Shown here one piece after another: positions 16,429 through 24,265 of a stretch of DNA of 53,662 nt (position 1 is its first letter; each line of letters starts with the position of its first letter). A model generated the notes under the pieces. It was not told the DNA's origin. It made no database searches and was given only the letters and a program-made list of their open reading frames with translations. Source of the DNA: an uncultured Clostridia bacterium (GTDB lineage: Bacteria; Bacillota; Clostridia; Lachnospirales; Anaerotignaceae). The DNA lies in the NCBI GenBank assembly GCA_944383885.1, contig CALWRF010000029.1, forward strand, positions 1 to 53,662, in the 5' to 3' direction. The position numbers and the translations under genes were made by a program.

Positions 16429-16986
16429 TCAGTTTATGTAGTCCTTTATTTTTTTTACATCAGAAGCGTATACGTTTTTCAGATTTCTGTTATATATTAC
16501 CGACGCCGGGTGATAGAGAGGATATATCTTTAAACCTTCCGACTCCATAATGACGCCGTGGCAGCTTCCTATTGAAAGGCGGTTATTGCCCGTTACGGCT
16601 TTTAAAGGCACATTGCCCAATGTTACTATAAGGTACGGCTTATAAGTGCTTATTTCCTTTTTCAGAAGAGGCACAAAGTCTTCTATTTCCTCACGGCTCG
16701 GTGTCCGGTTCACCATGCGCCCAGTTTTTTCACTTACAGATGTAGGTCTGAATTTAACCACATTTGTTATATAAAGGTCTTCCCTTCTTAATCCGGCAAG
16801 CTCTATAAACTCATCAAGATTTTTCCCAGCTTTGCCCACAAAAGGTCTGCCCATTTTTTCCTCTTCTCCGCCGGGAGCTTCACCTATAAGCATTATTCCG
16901 CCGTCAGTTTTGCCTTCGCCGAAAACAAGTTTTCTGTCGCTGTATTTTTGTATATATTCATTTTTCATATTTTCCAGACTTTCCAT
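16429..16986 (-). CDS. Uracil-DNA glycosylase-like protein (family 4-like, no Fe-S cysteines)
   Basis: A 185-residue member of the UDG superfamily. Motif 1 is GEAPGGEEEKMGRPFVGKAG and motif 2 is YHPASVIYN, both as in family 4 enzymes, which remove uracil from DNA. Family 4 UDGs have four cysteines holding a 4Fe-4S cluster. Here the N-terminal pair is missing, and the two internal ones read Phe (VVKF in place of VVKC, and EDFVPLL in place of a Cys). The only Cys is in SIGSCHG. It should fold without a cluster. The start at 16986 has AAAGGGG about 10 nt upstream; the ATG 17 codons earlier has no such site. The gene's upstream side is the DnaA-box cluster. Confidence 0.85.
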   Translation of the reverse strand: MESLENMKNEYIQKYSDRKLVFGEGKTDGGIMLIGEAPGGEEEKMGRPFVGKAGKNLDEFIELAGLRREDLYITNVVKFRPTSVSEKTGRMVNRTPSREEIEDFVPLLKKEISTYKPYLIVTLGNVPLKAVTGNNRLSIGSCHGVIMESEGLKIYPLYHPASVIYNRNLKNVYASDVKKIKDYIN

Positions 16987-17027
16987 TTCTTCACTTCCCC
17001 TTTTGTAAAACAGAATTTTATTTACGG

Positions 17028-17475
17028 TTATCAACACAATTTAATTAAATTTAATCAAACTTATCAACAATAATACCGCTTTATACACATAATTTTGTTG
17101 ACAACTTTTATTTATCAACATATAAACAATTTATCAACATTTATTTTACCACATTATATTGAATAAAACATCATTTTAAAAACAAAATATAGTTATTAGT
17201 TTATAATTTTTATACTTATCAACATTTGAGCGCTATTTTCTTTTTTTTACGTCTTTTTATTCCACAAATAAATCAACATCGACGATAAAAATTATTGTAA
17301 ACATATTTACAAGTATTTTTCTGAACTTATTTGTTTTGACACTCAAAAAACCCTTATTTTACAATGTTTTTACATTAAAAAACAAACCGTAATTTTTTTG
17401 CCGGCTCACAGCATATATTTTATGTAAACTAAATTCAAAAGTTATGCACTTTATCCACAAAAAAGCTGTTGATAA
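17028..17475. other. Cluster of DnaA boxes in a 520-bp intergenic region
   Basis: Exact 9-mers TTATCAACA occur at 17028-17036, 17061-17069, 17112-17120, 17131-17139 and 17216-17224. TTATACACA is at 17081-17089 and the perfect consensus TTATCCACA at 17451-17459. The latter is directly preceded by the near-match TTATGCACT (17442-17450) and followed by a reverse box TGTTGATAA (17467-17475). That is eight exact boxes in under 450 bases of very A/T-rich DNA, about 17 kb from dnaA and at least as dense as in oriC. The only transcript needing this region is the UDG gene. It may titrate DnaA, reload it, assist initiation, or control the UDG gene; no choice is possible from sequence. Confidence 0.8.
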
Positions 17476-17509
17476 CTTTATTAAATTTATTAACATGCCG
17501 TTTTTTTGG

Positions 17510-18616
17510 TTATTTTTGAACTTTATTCCCATCAGCATATTTAAACTTAAAATAAAAATATTGTATTATAAATCCGCTTAAAGCGCCGGCTATATGGGCT
17601 GTATTGTCTATTTGCTGATTGGAAAAGCCTGTTAATATACTAACAGCTATATAAAGAACCAAAGTAAAGTAATCCATTAACTGCGCTTTATATGCCTTCA
17701 TGCGGCTGACAGCGGCTAAAGCGCCTATTACGCCGAATATAGCGCCTGACGCGCCTATGGATAATTCGCCGCCAATCAGCGCGCTGAAAAGCGACGCCAA
17801 AAATCCTGTTAGTAAGTAAATAACAATAAAGTTCACCCGGCTTAGTATCCTCTCTGTCTCCCTGCCGAATATATAAAGCGAAAAACAGTTAAAGAACAAA
17901 TGGCTAATTTCCTGATGCATAAAAACAGCTGTTATAAGCCTGTAAAACTGTCCTGATAAAAGTCCCTTCCTGCTTGTACCAAAATTATATACGGTACTGT
18001 CTCCGCCTTTTAAGTTTATATATGCCCAAACTAAAACATTTATTACTATAATAGCATAAGTAATATACGGCTTATTGTTGTATATTTTAATACTGTTTGT
18101 TCCGCTTTTTTCATACTTTTTCCAGTTAAAATAAAGCTCAATGCCGTTTAGTTTTGTAGGCTGCCCTTTTGGAAAAAGCAGCCTTTCCTCATTTGCGTTA
18201 AATACCCAGAATACATTATGTATATTATTATTTATGTCTAATTTTGAAAATTCCTCTGAATATCCGTAAGAGTCAGAAGATTTAAAATTTTCAGAAAAAC
18301 CGTTAGAAATATAGTTAGAAAAATAGTTAGAAAAATACTTGTTTTCATTTTCAGCAGTAAATTTATTACTAAAAAGAACATTAATACATACCAAATTTGA
18401 GCAGCGGCAGTTTTTTAAATTTTTATACAGCTCATTCAAGTAAGAAATATATGTATTTTTTTCTAAATGATTTTTGCTGTCGGTTATGTTTACAGCATAT
18501 AAAACAGGCGGCATTATTTTTATATACCAAAACACGTTATTATGCGCCGGACCTTCATAAAAGCCGTTATCCAGCAGTATAGACGATGTTTTATTAATAA
18601 AAAAGCTGTAGTCCAC
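17510..18616 (-). CDS. Rhomboid-family intramembrane serine protease
   Basis: About 368 residues. The C-terminal half is a rhomboid: H-x3-N in SHLFFNCFSLYIFGRETER, catalytic Ser in GASGAIFG, and catalytic His in NTAHIAGALSGF, spread over six or seven membrane helices. The N-terminal roughly 180 residues are soluble and not recognised, with a repetitive Asn/Ser/Phe-rich patch (NYFSNYISNGFSENF) around residues 100-115. Rhomboids cut membrane proteins within the bilayer; the substrate is unknown. I place the start at GTG 18616, where GAGGTGA stands at normal distance; the GTG three codons earlier overlaps that site. It lies just downstream of yaaL-bofA but with a gap of about 50 bases. Confidence 0.88.
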   Translation of the reverse strand: MDYSFFINKTSSILLDNGFYEGPAHNNVFWYIKIMPPVLYAVNITDSKNHLEKNTYISYLNELYKNLKNCRCSNLVCINVLFSNKFTAENENKYFSNYFSNYISNGFSENFKSSDSYGYSEEFSKLDINNNIHNVFWVFNANEERLLFPKGQPTKLNGIELYFNWKKYEKSGTNSIKIYNNKPYITYAIIVINVLVWAYINLKGGDSTVYNFGTSRKGLLSGQFYRLITAVFMHQEISHLFFNCFSLYIFGRETERILSRVNFIVIYLLTGFLASLFSALIGGELSIGASGAIFGVIGALAAVSRMKAYKAQLMDYFTLVLYIAVSILTGFSNQQIDNTAHIAGALSGFIIQYFYFKFKYADGNKVQK

Positions 18617-18668
18617 ATTTATCACCTCGCAGTTGTATTATAAATTTTACACTGAGGGCAATACAATG

Positions 18669-18935
18669 TCAAACACCAAGCAGATGGCTTATTATAATTA
18701 AACTGCCTATACCGGGAATACCTAAAAAGCCAACAAAACAAGAAGTCAGCAGGTTTATTCCCACATATATGCCGCATGGCGCCAGAATTATATTTAATAC
18801 ATAAAGTATGCCGGCGCCTAATGCCGAACGTATTATAAACTTAAACAATACAGACAGCGGTCCTGAAATTATAACTATAAGCATTAAAAACGCGAAAGCC
18901 ATTATCATGGCAAACATTACAAAAGACGACTGCAC
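18669..18935 (-). CDS. bofA: Pro-sigma-K processing inhibitor BofA family protein
   Basis: An 88-residue, very hydrophobic protein with three predicted membrane segments. The C-terminal stretch GINLLTSCFVGFLGIPG is the conserved BofA signature. In Bacillus, BofA holds the SpoIVFB protease in check in the mother-cell membrane around the forespore until pro-sigma-K should be cleaved. The start is GTG with GGGAGG 9 nt upstream. It overlaps yaaL by 19 bases, the same pairing as in Bacillus. Presence of this gene is the window's best sign of a sporulating organism, though relatives that lost sporulation can retain it. Confidence 0.85.
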   Translation of the reverse strand: MQSSFVMFAMIMAFAFLMLIVIISGPLSVLFKFIIRSALGAGILYVLNIILAPCGIYVGINLLTSCFVGFLGIPGIGSLIIISHLLGV

Positions 18936-19156
18936 AATTCGCTGCCTCCCTCAAAAACATTTGCCTTTACTCCTGATTTTTTTGCCTGCTTTAGAAAATA
19001 CTGGTATTTTTTATTAAGCGCCTCCATTTGGTATATATAACTGTCAATAAGGCATTCATCTGTTTCCATATCAAACCGGCTCTTAACTATGCTCATTTCT
19101 TTTTTTAGATTTTCTATGCTTGTTAACAAATAATTATCGGCTTTATTCTTTTTCAT
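18917..19156 (-). CDS. yaaL: YaaL-like DUF2508 protein
   Basis: A 79-residue, mostly helical protein. The LIDSYIYQMEALNKKYQYFL segment (with Cys before it) and the following K-Q-A-K-K are typical of DUF2508/YaaL. Function is unknown; in Firmicutes it is nearly always next to bofA, as here, and translationally coupled by overlap. GGAGG lies 8 nt before the ATG. Confidence 0.8.
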   Translation of the reverse strand: MKKNKADNYLLTSIENLKKEMSIVKSRFDMETDECLIDSYIYQMEALNKKYQYFLKQAKKSGVKANVFEGGSELCSRLL

Positions 19157-19228
19157 AGGTATAACCTCCGCATTTATTATATATTACATAATATAAGCAC
19201 TTTCAGTTAATTTATACCTTAAATACAA

Positions 19229-19264
19229 AATAAAACCGTAAAGAATTTAAACTTTACGGTTTTA
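19229..19264 (-). terminator. Terminator after the NusG-II/Gx transporter pair
   Basis: AAAACCGTAAAG and CTTTACGGTTTT form a perfect stem; on the minus strand it runs into TTTTATTTTGTATTT. Confidence 0.88.
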
Positions 19265-19274
19265 ATAAATTTTA

Positions 19275-19763
19275 TTATCGTCTTTTTTCAATATAACTCA
19301 AACAGTACTTTGATACAATTCCTATAGCAAAGCCTGCGGCAACACCGCTTACCATAAGCACCGGTATTAAATATAAAACTACGCTGCGTCCCAAAATAAT
19401 GCAGGCTACTATAATTTGCCCTATATTATGGAACACTCCGCCTGTTACGCTTACACCTATTATTGTCGCATCTTTAAGTTTATGTACGGCAAGCATAGCG
19501 CCGTAACTTAAAAACGCTCCTGCCAAACTGTACCACAGCCCTACAAACCCGCGGAAAAGCAGCGCCGATATTATAACCCTGACTATTGATATATAAAAGG
19601 CTTCTTTTGTACCCATTACATACATACAAAGTACAACGACTATATTGGAAAGACCTATTTTTATACCCGGTATAGGCACAGGCATGGGTATAACAGCCTC
19701 TACATAACCCATTAGTATGGCAAGAGCGGCAAATATACCATAGTATGCCGTTTTTTTAGCCAC
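19275..19763 (-). CDS. Gx transporter family membrane protein (formerly Hpre_diP_synt_I)
   Basis: A 162-residue membrane protein with about five helices. GIFAALAILMGYVEAVIP at the start and GGVFHNIGQI in the middle match the 'Gx transporter'/heptaprenyl diphosphate synthase component I family (COG4769), which resembles the S-components of ECF vitamin transporters. A substrate is not established. GTG at 19763 is chosen since AAAGGAG lies 9 nt upstream; the TTG three codons earlier touches it. It follows the NusG-II gene after about 30 bases; that pairing is common in Firmicutes, often near genes for FMN transfer or polyprenyl synthesis, which are not seen here. Confidence 0.8.
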   Translation of the reverse strand: MAKKTAYYGIFAALAILMGYVEAVIPMPVPIPGIKIGLSNIVVVLCMYVMGTKEAFYISIVRVIISALLFRGFVGLWYSLAGAFLSYGAMLAVHKLKDATIIGVSVTGGVFHNIGQIIVACIILGRSVVLYLIPVLMVSGVAAGFAIGIVSKYCLSYIEKRR

Positions 19764-19796
19764 TGCACTCAACTCCTTTTACCGCCGTTAAATAAT

Positions 19797-20162
19797 TTAC
19801 TGGACTACAGCGTCTATACTGTTTTTGCCGCCGTTTTCTATTTCTATAACTACCTTATGCGGAAGGCATACTATACTCTCATTTTCTCGGTTTATAGGCA
19901 GATGATTAACGCAAATCTGATCCCGGCAGTCGGCAGAAACAACGCTTATTTTTCCGTCCTGCACTCTGATTTGGTTAGTTCCGTTTATACCTGTTACAGT
20001 ATCATCTGTATTTTTTGACAAATCATATTTTTTTACTTCTTCGCCGTCTACATAAACTACTGCATAAGCGCCTTCACTTCCCGGCCGCAGTATGCCTGAA
20101 AAATACAGCTCTCCGGCACAGACAAGCAGAACAGCTATTATAATAAAATCAAGTTTTTTCAA
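19797..20162 (-). CDS. NusG domain II-containing membrane-anchored protein (DUF1312)
   Basis: A 121-residue protein: an N-terminal signal anchor (LDFIIIAVLLVCAGELYF) followed by one extracytoplasmic NusG-II-like beta domain with the two family cysteine motifs, CRDQICV and CLPHKVVIEI. It is not a transcription factor despite the name. TTG at 20162 is preferred, 10 nt after GGAG. It forms an operon with the Gx transporter gene. The upstream side holds a short tandem repeat. Function unknown. Confidence 0.8.
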   Translation of the reverse strand: MKKLDFIIIAVLLVCAGELYFSGILRPGSEGAYAVVYVDGEEVKKYDLSKNTDDTVTGINGTNQIRVQDGKISVVSADCRDQICVNHLPINRENESIVCLPHKVVIEIENGGKNSIDAVVQ

Positions 20163-20180
20163 TAAAAGCACACTCCGTTA

Positions 20181-20224
20181 AAAATAGTTTGAAATAGTTA
20201 GGAATAGTTAGGAATAGTTAGGAA
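20181..20224. repeat. Short tandem repeat, 10-bp unit GGAATAGTTA
   Basis: About four head-to-tail copies of a unit close to GGAATAGTTA, the first two diverged, just upstream of the NusG-II gene and downstream of the serS terminator. Confidence 0.85.
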
Positions 20225-20242
20225 AAACTGTTTAATGCAGCT

Positions 20243-20285
20243 AACAAAAATCCTCCGTAAAACCACTTACAGAGGATTTTGTTGC
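20243..20285 (-). terminator. serS terminator
   Basis: AACAAAATCCTC and GAGGATTTTTGTT form a long stem on the minus strand, ending in a T-rich arm, 28 bases after the serS stop codon. Confidence 0.88.
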
Positions 20286-20312
20286 TAATATATTTTACTA
20301 TTTTAAAATATT

Positions 20313-21590
<1,278 letters not shown>

Positions 21591-21635
21591 TTAATCCTCC
21601 AATTTTATTTATACAAATTTTTAATTTTTGTGAAT

Positions 21636-21745
21636 AAAAAACAATATGTCGGACCATAATACTTTTATACATTTCAGTTTTGAAAAATATTTTTTCAGGG
21701 TTGAAATGTTTATAGTCCGGAAATCATTCCCCCCGATTTCCGGCT
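21636..21745 (-). terminator. Double hairpin between DUF4446 and serS
   Basis: Hairpin 1 (21716-21744) has CCGGAAATC/GATTTCCGG arms and starts 6 bases after the DUF4446 stop codon. It has no T-tract on the minus strand but a good one on the plus strand. Hairpin 2 (about 21652-21719) pairs CGGAC and ACATTTCA with TGAAATGT and GTCCG, and on the minus strand is followed by TTGTTTTTTATT. Hairpin 2 is the more likely terminator of the parA-parB-DUF4446 transcript. The arms share CCGG, so the two structures may be alternatives. Confidence 0.55.
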
Positions 21746-21749
21746 TTTT

Positions 21750-22382
21750 TTACTGTGCCGATACTTTAGAGTCTTTTTTGCCGAATAATCCCGATTTTTT
21801 TCTGCTTCTTTTAGGAAGTATTTCCCTTTCATATCTTTCTTCTATTTTCTTAACAATTTCCTTTCTGTCATCACACGCATAAGAGCTGTCAAGAGCCATA
21901 TTCAGAGCCTGCATTTCTTCCTGTGAAAGAACGTACTCGCTGACTCCCATTTCAACAGGCTTAGCGTATGTATAACACCCGGAACGGCTGTGTATCCCGT
22001 TTAATATAACGCCGTTATTTTCACTGTCTAAAAGCGCTACGGCAAAACATAAATTTCCGCCGGCTTCGTCAAATGGGTTATATCTAATTATACCCACTTT
22101 TTGAATGCATTTATCCATATTTTTACTTATATCCATAACAGCTTCAGATATTTTATCGTATTTTTCTTTAATTTCAGATGAAGTTTCATTAAATTCCTTA
22201 AATTTCTCCTCAAGGCTCACTGTTTCTTTTCCTTCACCCATTACGCTGTTATATCTTTTTTTCAGTTTAGAAATTTGTATAAGAGCTGCAAGCGCGACTA
22301 TTAAAGATGCACACATAAGAACCATAAGGACCGCTATTACTGCAACTAAGTTTTGGTTTATAATTGCAATTAAATTTTCCAT
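21750..22382 (-). CDS. DUF4446 family membrane-anchored protein
   Basis: A 210-residue protein: one N-terminal transmembrane helix (residues about 10-35), a coiled-coil stretch, then a conserved domain beginning with KVGIIRYNPFDEAGGNLCFA and containing LLDSENNGVILNGIHSR, which is diagnostic for DUF4446. The family is found just downstream of parB in many Clostridia, exactly as here (17 bases after the parB stop). Role unknown; a link to chromosome segregation or sporulation is only suggested by context. Confidence 0.82.
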   Translation of the reverse strand: MENLIAIINQNLVAVIAVLMVLMCASLIVALAALIQISKLKKRYNSVMGEGKETVSLEEKFKEFNETSSEIKEKYDKISEAVMDISKNMDKCIQKVGIIRYNPFDEAGGNLCFAVALLDSENNGVILNGIHSRSGCYTYAKPVEMGVSEYVLSQEEMQALNMALDSSYACDDRKEIVKKIEERYEREILPKRSRKKSGLFGKKDSKVSAQ

Positions 22383-22398
22383 TATACAATATCACGTC

Positions 22399-23292
22399 CT
22401 AAATAATTATTTTATTCATAAGAGATATTATTCTGTCTAAATCTTCATCCGAATAATACTCTATTTCAATAGCGCCTTTATTTTTTCCACTTTTTAGTTT
22501 AACTTTGGTGCCTAAAATATCTCTTAAATTTTCTTCCAGTTTATTATATCCGTCAGTATTAAATTTTGGCTTTTTTTCAGCAGTTTCAGTTTTTTTGTCC
22601 AAAAGCCTTTTTACAATATTTTCTGTTTCTCTTACACTTAATTCTTCGTCGATTATTCTTTCAGCCAGTTCAAACTGCTCATCGCCGTTTTCAACAGGAA
22701 GTATGCTTCTTGCATGACCTGAAGAAAGCTTTCCGTTTTTAACAAGCTCCTGAACACGGCTGTCAAGGTTTAAAAGCCTCATTGCATTTGCAACGGCAGA
22801 ACGGCTTTTTCCAACTCTTTTGGCTATTTCGTCCTGACTTAAATTAAAATCCCTGCTTAATTTACTGTATCCTGCCGCTTCTTCCATAGGATTTAAGTCT
22901 TCCCTTTGAAGGTTTTCGGCAAGAGCAATTTCAAAAAGCCTGTCATCATCATATTTTTTTACAATTGACGGTATTTCTTTAAGCCCTGCTATTTTAGACG
23001 CCCTCCATCGTCTTTCGCCGGCTATAAGCTCATAATAATCCTCATTCTGCTTAACTACTATAGGCTGTATAACACCGTAGTTTTTAATTGATTCTGCCAG
23101 TTCTTCAAGGGATTCTTCCTGGAACTGTTTTCTCGGCTGGTTTCTGTTAGGTTCAATTTTATTTATATCTAAAAGCACAACTTTGCCGTCTGTATTTTCT
23201 GTATTATTTTTAACAGATTCTTTTCTGCTGGATTCAAACAAAGCCTCAAGACCTTTTCCTTTTGGTCCAAGACCGCTTTTTTTAACAGACAA
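22399..23292 (-). CDS. parB: Chromosome partitioning protein ParB / Spo0J
   Basis: A 297-residue ParB. The CTP-binding/clamp N-domain (IEPNRNQPRKQF, IQPIVV, GERRWRA), the parS-reading HTH domain (SRDFNLSQDEIAKRVGKSRS), and a C-terminal dimerisation domain are all present. ParB loads as a CTP-dependent clamp at parS and, with SMC and ParA, segregates origins. TTG at 23292 is the likely start: AAGGAG inside the end of parA is 10 nt upstream and the protein then begins MSVKKSGLG like other Spo0J proteins; the upstream TTG overlaps that site. The gene begins right after the parA stop codon. Two parS sites lie just upstream of parA. Confidence 0.95.
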   Translation of the reverse strand: MSVKKSGLGPKGKGLEALFESSRKESVKNNTENTDGKVVLLDINKIEPNRNQPRKQFQEESLEELAESIKNYGVIQPIVVKQNEDYYELIAGERRWRASKIAGLKEIPSIVKKYDDDRLFEIALAENLQREDLNPMEEAAGYSKLSRDFNLSQDEIAKRVGKSRSAVANAMRLLNLDSRVQELVKNGKLSSGHARSILPVENGDEQFELAERIIDEELSVRETENIVKRLLDKKTETAEKKPKFNTDGYNKLEENLRDILGTKVKLKSGKNKGAIEIEYYSDEDLDRIISLMNKIII

Positions 23293-23293
23293 A

Positions 23294-24067
23294 TCAATTC
23301 CACTCCTTCTCAATAACTTCTTCCGCTAAAAGGCGGTAGCTTTCAGCGCCCTTTGAGCGGCTGTCATATAAAATAATAGGCAGTCCATGGCTCGGCGCCT
23401 CTCCTAACCTGACATTGCGTGGAATTATTGTTTTGTATATGTTTTCGCCTAAATCTTTTTTTACTTCTTCCACAACTTCCATTGAAAGGTTTGTCCTCGC
23501 GTCGTACATTGTAAAAACAACACCTTCCATTTCAAGTGAAGGATTAAGCCTGTCTTTAACAAGTCCTATTGTGTGCAGAAGCTGCTCAAGACCTTCAAGG
23601 GCAAAATATTCACACTGTATAGGCACAAGTACTGTATCTGAAGACGTAAGGGCATTAATTGTTATTAAATTAAGCGAAGGAGGACAATCTATAATTATAA
23701 AATCATAGTTGTTTTTTATGGTATTAACTGCATTTGAAAGTATATATTCCCTTTTTTCGCTGCCTATAAGCTCTATTTCAGCTCCTGAAAGATTAATATT
23801 GGAAGGAAGTATCTGAAGATTTTCAACACATGTATTTAAAACAGCGTCCTGAATTTTAATTTCATCAAGAAGTATTTCATATATAGTGTTTTCAATTTCA
23901 TTTTTTTCAAATCCAAGTCCGCTGGTAGAATTGCCCTGAGGGTCAGCATCTATAATGAGAACTTTTTTGCCTGCTTCTGCCAGACATGCTGAAAGATTTA
24001 TAGCGGTTGTTGTTTTTCCAACTCCGCCTTTTTGATTAGCTACCGCTATAATTCTAACTCTGCTCAT
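23294..24067 (-). CDS. parA: Chromosome partitioning ATPase ParA / Soj
   Basis: A 257-residue Walker-type ParA/MinD ATPase. The deviant Walker A KGGVGKTTT lies at residues 13-21 (signature Lys in KGGVGK), Walker A' in LIDADPQGN and Walker B in FIIIDCPPS. It binds DNA non-specifically in the ATP state, is stimulated by ParB, and in Bacillus (Soj) also controls DnaA activity. It is the first gene of a parA-parB-DUF4446 operon, next to two parS sites and about 10 kb from dnaA. Confidence 0.96.
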   Translation of the reverse strand: MSRVRIIAVANQKGGVGKTTTAINLSACLAEAGKKVLIIDADPQGNSTSGLGFEKNEIENTIYEILLDEIKIQDAVLNTCVENLQILPSNINLSGAEIELIGSEKREYILSNAVNTIKNNYDFIIIDCPPSLNLITINALTSSDTVLVPIQCEYFALEGLEQLLHTIGLVKDRLNPSLEMEGVVFTMYDARTNLSMEVVEEVKKDLGENIYKTIIPRNVRLGEAPSHGLPIILYDSRSKGAESYRLLAEEVIEKEWN

Positions 24068-24167
24068 AAAAACAACATCTTCCTTACTGTAAACATATAC
24101 TAAGTTTTTAAATATTCTATCACAGTTTTATTGAAAAATAAACTAAAAATACTAATATTTATTAAAT

Positions 24168-24183
24168 TGTTTCACGTGAAACA
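24168..24183. other. parS site 1
   Basis: The exact 16-bp palindrome TGTTTCACGTGAAACA, the consensus binding site for ParB/Spo0J, about 100 bases upstream of the parA start codon. Confidence 0.97.
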
Positions 24184-24212
24184 TTATATATGAAATCATT
24201 AATGCCAAAAAT

Positions 24213-24245
24213 GAATCCGGTTTATTTCTAAACCGGATTTTATTT
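24213..24245 (-). terminator. argS terminator
   Basis: AATCCGGTTTA and TAAACCGGATT form the stem; on the minus strand a T-containing arm follows. It lies between the two parS sites. Confidence 0.8.
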
Positions 24246-24261
24246 TGTTTCACGTGAAACA
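24246..24261. other. parS site 2, in the argS 3' untranslated region
   Basis: A second perfect TGTTTCACGTGAAACA, 4 bases after the argS stop codon and before the argS terminator, so it is transcribed as part of the argS mRNA. Confidence 0.97.
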
Positions 24262-24265
24262 TTTG

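Noticed and set aside
20181..20224. Possible CRISPR-like repeat
   Set aside because: Units are 10 bp, directly joined without spacers, and no cas gene is present. It is a simple tandem repeat.
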